A stretch of 64,000 bases of DNA from Candidatus Rokuibacteriota bacterium (GTDB lineage: Bacteria; Methylomirabilota; Methylomirabilia; Rokubacteriales; CSP1-6). Location: assembly GCA_016184365.1 (NCBI GenBank), contig JACPCW010000075.1, positions 1 through 64,000 on the forward strand. The letters are read 5' to 3'. The notes under the pieces were generated by a model. It ran no database searches and had not been told where the DNA came from. It saw only the letters and a list, made by a program, of their open reading frames with translations. The position numbers and the translations under genes are program-made. Below, piece after piece: positions 17,200 through 25,714 of the stretch (the first letter of the stretch is position 1; the number at the start of each line of letters is the position of its first letter).

Positions 17200-18396
17200 A
17201 TGTCCCGCCGATCCGGTGCCTGGCTCCTCGCCGTCGTCGTCGTCCTCGTCGCGCTCGGGCTCGTTTCAGCGTCCGCGCAGGAACCGTCCGAAACGCCGCG
17301 ACTGCCCGGATTGCCGCGACCGTCGCAGGCGCCGCTTCGCATCGTCGCGCCGTCGATCCAGATCACGTCGCCGCCGGCGGACGCGACGTTCCATCAGGAG
17401 AACGTCCGGCTGGTCGCCGCGACGACGTCGCTCGCCGGCGTCGCAAACGTCGCCGTCACCGTCAACGGCCGCGCGGTCCCGACGCCGCTCAACGCGCTCG
17501 AGCGCGGCTCGCGGCACGTCACCATCGAGGCCACGCTCGAGCTCGCGCCGGGCGACAACGTCATCAACATCGCGGTGACGGACGCGGTGGGCGGACGGTC
17601 GACGGTGTCTCGCCGCGTGAAGCGCTCGCTGCTCACCGCGAGCGGCGACATCGCCGAGCTCCACGCCGTCGTCATCGGCGTGCGGTCGTATCGGCACGCG
17701 GCGGTCCCGACGCGGCGGTTCGCGGAGAACGACGCGCGCGCCGTGGCCGACGCGCTCGTGCGCGGCGGCCTCAAGGCGGCGAACATGCGCGTCCTGCACG
17801 ACGGCTCCGGCGATGCGCCGACGCTCGGCCGCGTCAACGACGCGCTCGGTGACTGGCTCTACGACCGGGTCGGCGCCCGCGACAGCGTCGTCATCTACTT
17901 CGCCGGCCACGGCGCGAAGGACGACGAGCGCGCCTATCTGCTCCCGCGCGATGCGGATCCCGGGGTGCCGGAATCGACGGCGCTGGACCTCGAGCGGCTC
18001 GAAAGCCTGGTCCGCCGGCTGCGTGCACGGCAGGTGCTGATCGTGGTCGATGCGCCGTTCGCCCGGATGTCGGGCGGATTCGCCGGCGCGACGACGGTGC
18101 AGCAGGCGATGACGCTGATCACGCGACGCGCCGGCCGCGCGGTGATCGCCGCGAGCGGTGGCAACGAGGAAGCGCTCGAGCTGGCGTCGCTCAAGCACGG
18201 CCTCCTCACGCACTACGTCGTGCGGGGGCTCGACGGCGACGCCGACGCCGATCGCGACGGTGTCATCACCGGGCCGGAGCTGTTCGCGCACGTCGAGCGC
18301 CACGTCGAGGAACACGCGTCGAACCTCGGCGCGCGGCAGCGTCCCGTGATGTACGGCAACCTCGCCGACCTGCCCGTGCTGGCGCGCCGGAAGTAG
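17200..18396 (+). CDS. Secreted caspase-fold (peptidase C14-like) protein lacking the catalytic cysteine
   Basis: A 398-residue protein. There is a signal peptide (hydrophobic run AVVVVLVALGLVSASA), then a beta-sandwich-like region at residues 50-140 and a caspase p20-like domain from about residue 155. The catalytic histidine motif VIYFAGHGAKDD is present (His237). The matching cysteine motif, normally DAC followed by SGG, here reads VVDAPFARMSGG, with Pro286 (codon 18055-18057) in place of Cys. A late calcium-loop-like DGDADADRDGVITGPEL segment is also present. I infer a non-catalytic pseudo-caspase. It is convergent with the small lipoprotein gene, leaving 6 bases between stops. Confidence 0.82.
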   Translation: MSRRSGAWLLAVVVVLVALGLVSASAQEPSETPRLPGLPRPSQAPLRIVAPSIQITSPPADATFHQENVRLVAATTSLAGVANVAVTVNGRAVPTPLNALERGSRHVTIEATLELAPGDNVINIAVTDAVGGRSTVSRRVKRSLLTASGDIAELHAVVIGVRSYRHAAVPTRRFAENDARAVADALVRGGLKAANMRVLHDGSGDAPTLGRVNDALGDWLYDRVGARDSVVIYFAGHGAKDDERAYLLPRDADPGVPESTALDLERLESLVRRLRARQVLIVVDAPFARMSGGFAGATTVQQAMTLITRRAGRAVIAASGGNEEALELASLKHGLLTHYVVRGLDGDADADRDGVITGPELFAHVERHVEEHASNLGARQRPVMYGNLADLPVLARRK

Positions 18397-18402
18397 CGCC
18401 GG

Positions 18403-18681
18403 TTACCCGGCCGTCTTCGCGTAGCCGCGCGCCTTCATGCAGTCGGCAAAGCTCGTGTCCGACCGCTGGTCATCGAGCACGACGCGTACCGCGTCCGTCA
18501 CGCCGCCCACGTACATGTCCGGGCTCGGGTAGATCCTGTCGTACGCCTCGCGGCGGCATTCCCAGTCGTCGTGCGTCGTCTGGTGCGTCGTGGCGCCGGA
18601 CTTCGACCAGACGTCGTCCAGATCGAACGTGGTGCAGGCGGTGAGGGCGAGCGACGTGGCGAGCACGAGCGTGCGGACCAT
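18403..18681 (-). CDS. Small predicted lipoprotein
   Basis: A 92-residue protein with a lipoprotein signal peptide: basic start, hydrophobic LVLATSLALTAC, with the cysteine as the lipidation site. The mature part has a CRREAYDRIY segment and a SFADCMKARGY ending, a pattern seen in small outer-membrane or periplasmic lipoproteins of unknown function. AGGAG upstream of ATG 18681 supports this start over the longer frame. It is the last gene of the ABC importer / lactonase run. Confidence 0.7.
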   Translation of the reverse strand: MVRTLVLATSLALTACTTFDLDDVWSKSGATTHQTTHDDWECRREAYDRIYPSPDMYVGGVTDAVRVVLDDQRSDTSFADCMKARGYAKTAG

Positions 18682-18703
18682 CGATCTCTCCTGTGCGCGG
18701 CGG

Positions 18704-19459
18704 TCAGCGGTACGCATCGGGCGCCTGGCGGACCGTCTGCCAGAACACCGGGTCATGACTCGGGAACACGCGCCCGCGCACGAGGCGCGCGAGCGTCTTC
18801 AGCCGGCGGATCGCGTGGAAGGCGAGGGTCGGATTCCACACGACGCCGGGGACGCGGTCGTGATCGAGATGCTCCTGCCAGTACACGCAGTCACCGGCGA
18901 GGATGACCGGCCCGCTCTCGGGCAGCTCGACGCAGAGCGACTGGTGGCCCGGCGTGTGGCCGTCCGTTCGCAGCGCCGTGATGCCGGGCATCAGCTCGGT
19001 GTCGCCGTCGAGCAGCTTCCAGCGATAGCCGGGCAGGTCGAAATTCTTCCGGTAGTAGAGCGGCGCGAAGAACGGCGCCGGGTTCAGCGCGTACGCGTGC
19101 TCGTCGCGCTGCACGCAGAGCTCGGACCCGGGAAACAGATGCGCGCCGCCGGCGTGGTCGTAGTGGAGGTGCGAGATGACGACGAGATCGATGTCCTTCG
19201 GTTGGATGCCGAGCGTGTCGAGCCGGTGCACGAGGAGATCGTCGTCGGTGAAGCGCGCGAGCGGGTCGTTTTTGACGAGTCCGGCCACGGCGCGCGGCGC
19301 GAGACCGGTGTCGAACAGCACGAGCCCGTCGGAGGTGCGCGCGAGCCAGCACGTGACGGGGATCTGCACGCGCTCGCCGGAGAAGTCGCCATAGAAGAGC
19401 ACCGAGCGCTCGACGCCCATGAATCCGTTCTGGAGAGCGTAGAGGGCCTGGACCGGCAT
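18704..19459 (-). CDS. N-acyl-homoserine-lactonase-family metallo-beta-lactamase hydrolase
   Basis: A 251-residue protein. The zinc motif SHLHYDHAGG (HxHxDH) is near residue 97, the second-site histidine in TDGHTPGHQS near residue 169, the bridging aspartate in ILAGDCVYW near residue 190, and a final histidine in VFPSHDPVFW. This is the AiiA/AttM-type arrangement, though many family members open other lactones. Located between a sugar-type permease and a small lipoprotein on the same strand, it may hydrolyse an imported or periplasmically generated lactone; this is inference from context. Confidence 0.82.
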   Translation of the reverse strand: MPVQALYALQNGFMGVERSVLFYGDFSGERVQIPVTCWLARTSDGLVLFDTGLAPRAVAGLVKNDPLARFTDDDLLVHRLDTLGIQPKDIDLVVISHLHYDHAGGAHLFPGSELCVQRDEHAYALNPAPFFAPLYYRKNFDLPGYRWKLLDGDTELMPGITALRTDGHTPGHQSLCVELPESGPVILAGDCVYWQEHLDHDRVPGVVWNPTLAFHAIRRLKTLARLVRGRVFPSHDPVFWQTVRQAPDAYR

Positions 19460-19477
19460 CGCGACGGGGATTCTACC

Positions 19478-20383
19478 TCACTCCTTGACGGCGCCGCCGA
19501 GGAGGCCGCGGACGAGATGGCGCTGGAGCCCGAACACGATGGCGATCGGCGGCACGCTCGCGAGGACGGCGGCGGCGGCGAGATCGCCCCAGGGCACTTC
19601 GAACACGCCGGGGAAGAGGGCGAGCGCGACCGGGACGGTGCGGCTCGCCTCCGTCGCCGTGAACGTGTAGGCGAACAGGAATTCGTTCCAGCTCGCGAGG
19701 AACGTGATCACCGCGGCGGCCGCGGCGCCCGGTGCGATGGCCGGCAGGATCACGTAGCGCAGCGCCGCGGTCGGCGAGGCGCCGTCGACGAGCGCGGCCT
19801 CTTCCATCTCGCGCGGCAGCTCGCGGATGAAGCCGGCGAGCAGCCACAGCGCGAGCGGCAGCGCGAACGACGTGTGCGCGAGCACCACCGCGGCCCAGGT
19901 GTCGCGCAGCCCGAGCGCCCGCACGATGAGATAGAGCGGCGCGACCGTCGCGATCGCGGGAAACGCCGTGCCCATCACGACGCCGAGCATGATCGCGCGG
20001 CGTCCTGGGACGCGCAGCCGCGCCAGGGCGTACGCGCCGGCGACGCCGAGGAGGATCGCAACAGCCGTCGTGACTACCGCGATGCCGGCGCTGTTCCCGA
20101 GCGCGCGCGGCAGCGGGCTCGCCGTCGCGACGTTCACGTAATGCGCGCCCGTCAGCCGCGTGATCCCGACGCCGGACTCCATCAGGTCCGCGTCGGGGCG
20201 CAGCGACGTCACGAGCTGCCAGGCGATCGGCGAGGCGTAGAACGCGAGCGCGGCGAGCACGACGACGTCGCGGACGCGCGATTGATCATGGTGGGGGCCC
20301 CGAAATGGCCCCCAGCCCCCCCACGCTCGGCGGGCGCCGGCGAAGCCGGCGCCCGCCTCGATCGCGCGCTGCCTCCCGGTCAC
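19478..20383 (-). CDS. ABC sugar transporter permease (MalG-like); N-terminus includes repeat copy 5
   Basis: About 301 residues with six hydrophobic segments, and the inner-membrane permease EAA loop (EEAALVDGASPTAALRYVIL) near residue 200. MalG/UgpE-type. The only in-frame start codon upstream of the first membrane segment is GTG 20383, overlapping the preceding permease stop as GTGA. That start places the dispersed repeat inside the first 35 codons. It pairs with the permease encoded at 20380-21240. No ATPase is encoded nearby, so a shared MsmK/UgpC-type ATPase elsewhere is likely. Confidence 0.85.
   Translation of the reverse strand: MTGRQRAIEAGAGFAGARRAWGGWGPFRGPHHDQSRVRDVVVLAALAFYASPIAWQLVTSLRPDADLMESGVGITRLTGAHYVNVATASPLPRALGNSAGIAVVTTAVAILLGVAGAYALARLRVPGRRAIMLGVVMGTAFPAIATVAPLYLIVRALGLRDTWAAVVLAHTSFALPLALWLLAGFIRELPREMEEAALVDGASPTAALRYVILPAIAPGAAAAAVITFLASWNEFLFAYTFTATEASRTVPVALALFPGVFEVPWGDLAAAAVLASVPPIAIVFGLQRHLVRGLLGGAVKE
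20292..20361 (+). repeat. Two-hairpin dispersed repeat, copy 5
   Basis: GGGGGCCCCGAAATGGCCCC, CACGCTCGG, the perfect stem GGCGGGCGCCGGC with loop GAA, and CCTCGA. It is read in frame near the start of the minus-strand permease. Confidence 0.85.
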
Positions 20384-21240
20384 CGGCGCCGCTCCTCGCG
20401 CTCGAGCACGACCGAGTAGAGCCATGCCGTCGCGATCACCAGCGCGAAGACCACCGTGGCGACGGCGGCGCCGAACCCGAGCTGCAGCGTCTGGAAGAGA
20501 CTGCGGTACGCATAGAGCGTGAGCGTCTCCGTCGTGCTCGCCGGGCCGCCGCCCGTCAGGACGAACGGCAGATCGAACACGCGCAGCGCGTCGAGCGTGC
20601 GGAACAGCGCGGCGACCAGCAGCACCGGGACGAGCAGCGGCAGCGTGATGGTGCGGAACGCCGCGATCCGGCCGGCGCCGTCGACTGCCGCCGCCTCGTG
20701 GACCGAGACGGGAATCGCGGCGAGCCGCGCGAGCGCGATCAGCGCGACGAACGGCATCGTGCGCCACGCGTCGGCGACGACGACGGAGCCGAGCGCCAGG
20801 CCGGGTTCACCGAGCCAGTTGATGGCGCGTCCGCCCAGGAGCGCGTTGACGAGGCCGCTGGTGGGATGCAGCAGCCATTCGAAGGCGCGCGCGGCGACGA
20901 CGCCGGGCACGCACCACGGCAGCAGCAGCAGCCCCACCGCGGCCGCGCGCCACCGCCGCTGCCCGTTCACGGCGAGCGCGAGCGCGACCCCGGTGACGAC
21001 CTCGAGCAGGACCGACACCACCGTGAACAGCGCCGTCACGCGCACCGCGCTCCAGAACGCCGGGTCGCCGAGGAGGAATCGATAGTTCGCGAGGCCGACG
21101 AACGTCTCGATCTGGAAGACGGGCACGCGGCGCTCGAGGGACAGCGCGATGACGGAGAACGCGGGGTAGGCCGTGACGACCGCGAGCGCGGCCAGCGCCG
21201 GCGCCAGGAGCACCAGACCGAGACCGCGCGTGCGGATCAT
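20380..21240 (-). CDS. ABC sugar transporter permease (MalF/UgpA-like)
   Basis: A 286-residue inner-membrane permease with six hydrophobic segments and an EAA loop (HEAAAVDGAGRIAAFRTITL) near residue 190. The N-terminal helix LVLLAPALAALAVVTAYPAF is typical of family-1 carbohydrate importers. The start ATG 21240 overlaps the binding-protein stop as ATGA, and its own stop overlaps the second permease start. The three genes are therefore translationally coupled in the order binding protein, permease, permease. Confidence 0.9.
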   Translation of the reverse strand: MIRTRGLGLVLLAPALAALAVVTAYPAFSVIALSLERRVPVFQIETFVGLANYRFLLGDPAFWSAVRVTALFTVVSVLLEVVTGVALALAVNGQRRWRAAAVGLLLLPWCVPGVVAARAFEWLLHPTSGLVNALLGGRAINWLGEPGLALGSVVVADAWRTMPFVALIALARLAAIPVSVHEAAAVDGAGRIAAFRTITLPLLVPVLLVAALFRTLDALRVFDLPFVLTGGGPASTTETLTLYAYRSLFQTLQLGFGAAVATVVFALVIATAWLYSVVLEREERRR

Positions 21241-22523
21241 CGCCGTCGAGGCCGGCCCCGGCTTCGCCGGGGCCGGTCCGAGCGTCGGGGGGTCTGGGGG
21301 CCATGTCGGGGCCCCCAGGTGAAATAATCCAGCCGGTGGCGCGCGTCTTCGAGCGCGCGCTCCGGCGATTTGACGCCGAGGATCGCCGCGGAAAATTCCG
21401 GCTGGAGCGTGGCGGAGATCGTCTGGTACCAGGGCGTCACCGGCCTCGGTCGTGCGGTGTCGAAGATCTCGCGGAGCACGCCGCCCGCGTGCAGCGACGG
21501 CCGCGTCGGATGGAGGCCGACGGCGCCGGCGATCGCGCGCTGCGCGTCGGGTTGCGTGAGGAATTCGACCAGACGCCACGCGGCGTCGGGATGCCGCGTG
21601 CCGCGGTTGATGCCGAGATGCGCGCCGCCGAGCGCGCCGCCGCCGGGCAGCGGCGCGATGCCGACGCGGCCGCGCAGCGGCGACTCGGGTGATTCGAACA
21701 GGTCGATGGCGTACGGCCAGTTGCGCAGGAACACCGCGCGGCCGCTGCCGAACTCGCGCCGCGAGATTTCTTCGTCCGCCGCCGTCACCAGCGACGGCGA
21801 CGCGCCCGACCGGACGAGATCGCGACGCCATCGAAGCGCGGCCGCGGCGCGCGCGGGATCCGGAAAGAGCGCGCCGTCGGCGCCGAGGAGATCGGTGCCC
21901 GCGGCCCACAGGCTTTCCAGCACGTTGACGACGAGGCCCTCGTACTGCTTGCCCTGCCACACGAAGCCGGCGAGCTTCGGATCGCGTTCACGGTCGCGGA
22001 TCAGAGACGCGTGAGCCGCGAGCTCCGCTTCGGTCCGTGGCGGTGCCAGACCGTGCCGCGCGAGGAGATCGCGACGGTAGTAGAGCAGGCCGACGTTCGT
22101 GACCCAGGGCACGGCCCAGACGCGGCCGTCTTCGGTGGCGGCGTGGACCGTCGACCGAAAGTGCTCGGCGCGCGCCGTGCCCGGCCACCGATCCGACAGG
22201 TCGAGCAGCCAGCCGGCGCGCGCGAACTCCGGCACCCAGATGACGTCGAGCATCAGGACGTCGAAGCCGCTCGCGCGCGCCTCGAGGTTGATGACGTAGA
22301 ACTGGTGCTGCACGTCCGCGGTCCACGGCAGCGACTCGCGCGTGACGGTGATGCCGGGATGACGGCGCTCGAATTCGCGGAGCAGCGCGGGCAGGGGATC
22401 GCGCTCGCCCGGCATCCGCGAATGACGGAAGACCAGGCGGGCCGGCTCGTCCGCGCGCGGCGCGTTGCCACAGCCCGCGGCGGCGAGGAGGAGGAGCGCG
22501 AGCGCGATCAGTCGGCGTGCCAT
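21237..22523 (-). CDS. ABC sugar-type extracellular solute-binding lipoprotein
   Basis: A 428-residue family-1 binding protein. The lipoprotein signal ends in LLLLAAAGC, with Cys18 as the lipid anchor. Typical features are FERRHPGITVTRESLPW, FDVLMLDVIWVPEFA and the late GGAHLGINRGTRHPDAAW segment that precedes the hinge helix. The natural end is near RHRLDYF. The last 25 or so residues (TWGPRHGPQTPRRS and an arginine-rich run) come from repeat copy 6. ATGA overlap with the permease is preserved. The imported sugar or polyol is not identifiable. Confidence 0.88.
   Translation of the reverse strand: MARRLIALALLLLAAAGCGNAPRADEPARLVFRHSRMPGERDPLPALLREFERRHPGITVTRESLPWTADVQHQFYVINLEARASGFDVLMLDVIWVPEFARAGWLLDLSDRWPGTARAEHFRSTVHAATEDGRVWAVPWVTNVGLLYYRRDLLARHGLAPPRTEAELAAHASLIRDRERDPKLAGFVWQGKQYEGLVVNVLESLWAAGTDLLGADGALFPDPARAAAALRWRRDLVRSGASPSLVTAADEEISRREFGSGRAVFLRNWPYAIDLFESPESPLRGRVGIAPLPGGGALGGAHLGINRGTRHPDAAWRLVEFLTQPDAQRAIAGAVGLHPTRPSLHAGGVLREIFDTARPRPVTPWYQTISATLQPEFSAAILGVKSPERALEDARHRLDYFTWGPRHGPQTPRRSDRPRRSRGRPRRR
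21246..21317 (-). repeat. Two-hairpin dispersed repeat, copy 6
   Basis: TCGAGG, the stem GGCCCCGGCTTCGCCGGGGC, CGAGCG, then GGGGGCCATGTCGGGGCCCC. It encodes the C-terminal tail of the binding protein. Confidence 0.85.
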
Positions 22524-22530
22524 TCGATAG

Positions 22531-22536
22531 TAGAAT
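22531..22536 (+). promoter_or_regulatory. Possible -10 element (TAGAAT) for the acyl-CoA dehydrogenase gene
   Basis: It lies 30 bases before ATG 22567 in the divergent gap, with GGGGAG between it and the start. No clear -35 is visible. Confidence 0.35.
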
Positions 22537-22566
22537 CGCTCAAATCATCGCGGGGAGCGTCACAGC

Positions 22567-23730
22567 ATGGATTTCGCGTTCACCGAGCAGCAGGAACTGA
22601 TCCGGAAGGAAGTCGCCGCCCTCGCGCGCAGCTTCTCGCTCGATTACTGGCTCGAGAAGGACCGCAAGGCGGAGTTCCCGTGGGACTTCGTGCGTGCGTT
22701 CGCGCAGGGCGGCTGGCTCGGCACGATCATCCCCGAAGAGTACGGCGGCTCGGGCCTCGGCGTCACGGAAGCGTGCATCGTGCTCCACGAGATCTGCGCC
22801 GCCGGCGCCGGCACGTCGGGCGCGTCACCGGTCCACTTCTACATGTTTCCGCCGATGCCGATCATCAAGCACGCCTCCGAAGCGCTGCGCCGCCGGTACC
22901 TGCCGAAGCTCGCGAACGGCGAGATCATGATGTCGTTCGGCGTGACCGAGCCGAACGCCGGCACCGACACGTCCCGCATCCAGACCGTTGCCGAGCGCCG
23001 CGGCGATCGCTTCGTGGTGAACGGTCGAAAAGTCTGGAACACGCTCGCCCAGGAGGCCACGCACATCCTCCTGCTCGCGCGGACGTCGCCGCGCGATCCC
23101 GCGAAGCCGTTCACGGGCATCACGCTCTTCATGGCGGACTTCGACCGGACGAAGATCACCGCGCGCGTCATCGACAAGCTCGGTCGCGCCGCCGTCGACT
23201 CGAACGAGATCTTCATCGACGGTCTCGAGATCCCCGCGGACCACGTCGTCGGCGAGGTCGGCAGCGGCTTCTACCACCTGCTCGACTCGCTGAATCCGGA
23301 GCGCATCTCCACGGCGATCGAGGCGGTCGGGATCGGACGCGCCGCGCTCGAGCGCGCCGTGCAGTACGCCAAGGACCGCGTCGTCTTCGATCGTCCGATC
23401 GGCCAGAACCAGGCGATCGCGCATCCGCTGGCCATGGCGTGGGCCAAGCTCGAGGCCGCCGAAGCGATGTGCTACAAGGCCGCCTGGCTCTTCGACAACG
23501 GCAAGCCGTGCGGCGCCGAGGCCAACACCGCGAAGCTGCTCGCCGCGGACGCCGGGTTCGAAGCGTGCGACGCCGCGCTGCAGACGCACGGCGGCTACGG
23601 CTACGCGAAGGAGTTCTACGTCGAGCGCCTGTGGCGCGAGATCCGGCTCTACAAGATCGCGCCGGTGTCGCAGCAGATGGTGCTCAACTACCTGTCGGAG
23701 CACGTGCTCGGTCTGCCGAAGAGCTACTGA
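22567..23730 (+). CDS. Acyl-CoA dehydrogenase
   Basis: A 387-residue FAD enzyme with the full family layout: helical N-terminal domain, signature SFGVTEPNAGTDTS near residue 123, and C-terminal helices with THGGYGYAKEF. The short- and medium-chain enzymes carry their catalytic glutamate in an IYEGT motif near the end; here that stretch reads LYKIAPVSQQ. A glutamate at residue 245 (SLNPERIS) matches the alternative base position of isovaleryl- and long-chain enzymes. I infer that branched or longer acyl chains are the more likely substrates. Divergent from the ABC binding protein. Confidence 0.92.
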   Translation: MDFAFTEQQELIRKEVAALARSFSLDYWLEKDRKAEFPWDFVRAFAQGGWLGTIIPEEYGGSGLGVTEACIVLHEICAAGAGTSGASPVHFYMFPPMPIIKHASEALRRRYLPKLANGEIMMSFGVTEPNAGTDTSRIQTVAERRGDRFVVNGRKVWNTLAQEATHILLLARTSPRDPAKPFTGITLFMADFDRTKITARVIDKLGRAAVDSNEIFIDGLEIPADHVVGEVGSGFYHLLDSLNPERISTAIEAVGIGRAALERAVQYAKDRVVFDRPIGQNQAIAHPLAMAWAKLEAAEAMCYKAAWLFDNGKPCGAEANTAKLLAADAGFEACDAALQTHGGYGYAKEFYVERLWREIRLYKIAPVSQQMVLNYLSEHVLGLPKSY

Positions 23731-23738
23731 TTCACTCC

Positions 23739-23813
23739 GGGGGGAGCGAACCGCCGCTCCCCCCGGGACCCCCCACCGGTTCGACCAACAGCTTGCGCGG
23801 GCGAAGCCCGCGC
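23739..23813. terminator. Double hairpin between convergent genes (divergent repeat relative)
   Basis: The first stem is GGGGGGAGC with GCTCCCCCC (23739-23764). The second is GCGCGGGC-GAA-GCCCGCGC (23795-23813). The layout is the same as the dispersed repeat but the sequence differs. It probably works as a bidirectional terminator between the dehydrogenase and prmA. Confidence 0.6.
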
Positions 23814-23838
23814 TCGAACGTGCGATCAACGCGTGCGA

Positions 23839-24732
23839 TCAGACGCGTGAGAACACGAGGGTCGTCCAGCCCTCGCGCGTACGCCGGCCGCGGAGTGTGA
23901 AGCGGCCGCCGAGGCTCGCGAGCACGTCGTCGGCCTCGCGGTCTTCGATGCCGCCGAGGACGAGATGCCCGCCGCGCTTCACCAGCGCCGGATAGCGCGC
24001 GGCCAGCCCCCGGTGGATCGGGGCGAGGAGATTGGCCGTCACGAGGGGCGCCGGCTCGGCCTCGACCGCCGCCGCATCGGCCACGACGCATCGGATGCGG
24101 TCCGCGACGCCGTTCCTTGCCGTGTTGGCGGTCGCACACGCGATCGTCCCGGCGTCCTCGTCGACCGCGACGACATGCCGGACGCCGAGCCGGGCGGCGG
24201 CAATCGCGAGAATGCCCGACCCGGTGCCGAGGTCGATCGCCGCGCGCGGCGCCCGCCGGCGCGCGACGAGCGGCTCGAGCGCTTCGAGACATCCGACGGT
24301 CGTCGGGTGGTGTCCCGTGCCGAAGCCGCCGGGCTCGATGACGATGACGGTGCGATCGGTCTCGACGTTCTCGATCCACGGCGGCGTGACGAGGAGGCCG
24401 CGCCCGATGGCGATCGGAAAGAGGTATTCGGGCCAGGCCTCGGCCCAGTCGCCGCCGGTGACTTCCATGAGCCGCACGTTTCCCGAGACCGGCACCCCGA
24501 GCGCGGCGAGGTCGCGGCGCACGCGATCGACGAGCGTGTCGTCGGCGGCCGCGTCGTCGAACAACGCGGTGAGCGACGAACGCGCGTCGTCGAGCGGCTG
24601 CTCGAGCGACCCGAGCGCCCCGCGCGCGCGCACGACGGCGGCGGCGGTCGTCGACGCCGACCGTGGAATGACGACGGCGAGCTGCCAGTAGCGGCGATCC
24701 GCGTCGGCGACGCGACGCGCCCGGCGCGTCAC
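23839..24732 (-). CDS. prmA: Ribosomal protein L11 methyltransferase
   Basis: A 297-residue class I SAM methyltransferase. The SAM-binding loop IDLGTGSGILAIAAARLG is near residue 165. The PrmA signature EPGGFGTGHHPTT is just upstream, and the catalytic-loop motif LVTANLLAPIH is near residue 230. PrmA methylates L11 of the large ribosomal subunit. It is the last gene of the seven-gene run from the phosphomannomutase. The start is GTG 24732, overlapping the PAP2 stop as GTGA. Confidence 0.87.
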   Translation of the reverse strand: MTRRARRVADADRRYWQLAVVIPRSASTTAAAVVRARGALGSLEQPLDDARSSLTALFDDAAADDTLVDRVRRDLAALGVPVSGNVRLMEVTGGDWAEAWPEYLFPIAIGRGLLVTPPWIENVETDRTVIVIEPGGFGTGHHPTTVGCLEALEPLVARRRAPRAAIDLGTGSGILAIAAARLGVRHVVAVDEDAGTIACATANTARNGVADRIRCVVADAAAVEAEPAPLVTANLLAPIHRGLAARYPALVKRGGHLVLGGIEDREADDVLASLGGRFTLRGRRTREGWTTLVFSRV

Positions 24733-25328
24733 GCGTCGGCCGGTGGCAGCGCGGCGATCAGCGCCGCCGCGGAGGCGAGCGCGAGGCCGAGCGTGACGCC
24801 GCCGAGCGCGTCCGACGGCCAGTGCGCGCGCAGCATGACGCGTGCGACGGCCACGAGGACGATCATGACGAGCGCCCCGAGGCGGATCAGCACGCGAGGC
24901 GGCGGACGGAGCGAGCCCGCGAGATACATGACGGCGCCGAAGTACGCCGCGGCCGCGGTCGCGTGTCCGCTTGGAAAACCGAGCGACGTGTCGAACGGCC
25001 GGGGCCGGGCGATCAGCAGCTTGACGGCGTCCGGTCCCGCCGCCGCAACCACCATGAGCCCGACCCAGAGCCACCACCGGCGACGGGCGCGCGGAAAGAG
25101 CACGAAGAGCAGGGCCGTGCCCGGGATGAGGAGCCGATAATCGCCGGCGGCGTTGATCACGCGCATCGCCGCGATCATCGGCGGCGAGGCGAGCGCGAGG
25201 AGCTGGTCGCGCAGTGCCGCGTCCGCCGGCAGCACGCCGGCGAGCGCCGCGGCGGCCGACAGCGCCGCGAAGCACGCGAGCGTCACGAGCAGCACGCTCC
25301 GCGGATGCAGCAGCGCCACGCGCGTCAT
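24729..25328 (-). CDS. PAP2 superfamily membrane phosphatase
   Basis: A 199-residue membrane protein with about six hydrophobic segments. The three phosphatase motifs are present: KLLIARPRPF (KxxxxxxRP), PSGHAT (PSGH), and RVMLRAHWPSD (R, H and D of the third motif). It probably dephosphorylates a lipid pyrophosphate such as undecaprenyl-PP or a phosphatidate. ATG 25328 overlaps the copC stop (ATGA). Its presence in a copper-related operon is unexplained. Confidence 0.88.
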   Translation of the reverse strand: MTRVALLHPRSVLLVTLACFAALSAAAALAGVLPADAALRDQLLALASPPMIAAMRVINAAGDYRLLIPGTALLFVLFPRARRRWWLWVGLMVVAAAGPDAVKLLIARPRPFDTSLGFPSGHATAAAAYFGAVMYLAGSLRPPPRVLIRLGALVMIVLVAVARVMLRAHWPSDALGGVTLGLALASAAALIAALPPADA

Positions 25329-25714
25329 TGCGGCGGGCGGAGGCCGACCGTGAACACGAAGCTCGACTCCAGCACGTGACCGTCGACGGACAGCACGCGG
25401 TATCGCACCGTGTACGCGCCGGGTCGCAGCGTGAACACGCCGACCGACAGGCGTTTCGGATCATCGGGACCGACCACGACGTCCTGCTTGTCGAGGCGCG
25501 AGCCGGACGCGCTCCACACGGACATCGACGAGTACGCCGCTTCGAGGCGCTCCGCGAACCACAGCTCGACGCGGCTCGGCGGCATCTCGAGGATGGCGCG
25601 GGCCGCGGGAGACGAGCGGACCAGCGAGGTGTGCGCGTGCGCGATCGCGGGAAGCAGCAGGACCGCGACCATCGGGAGCAGCCGGATCAGGCGCGCGGTG
25701 CGCGGGCCGCTCAC
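25325..25714 (-). CDS. copC: CopC-domain periplasmic copper-binding protein
   Basis: A 129-residue secreted protein. The signal peptide ends at AIAHA, giving a mature protein that begins HTSLVRSSPA, so the N-terminal histidine copper ligand is in place. The late VDGHVLESSFVFTV segment supplies the second histidine. These are the CopC copper(II)-site residues. The start is GTG 25714, overlapping the propeller gene stop (GTGA). Together with the CopD-domain fusion two genes upstream, it forms a CopC/CopD copper-uptake or delivery pair. Confidence 0.87.
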   Translation of the reverse strand: MSGPRTARLIRLLPMVAVLLLPAIAHAHTSLVRSSPAARAILEMPPSRVELWFAERLEAAYSSMSVWSASGSRLDKQDVVVGPDDPKRLSVGVFTLRPGAYTVRYRVLSVDGHVLESSFVFTVGLRPPQ

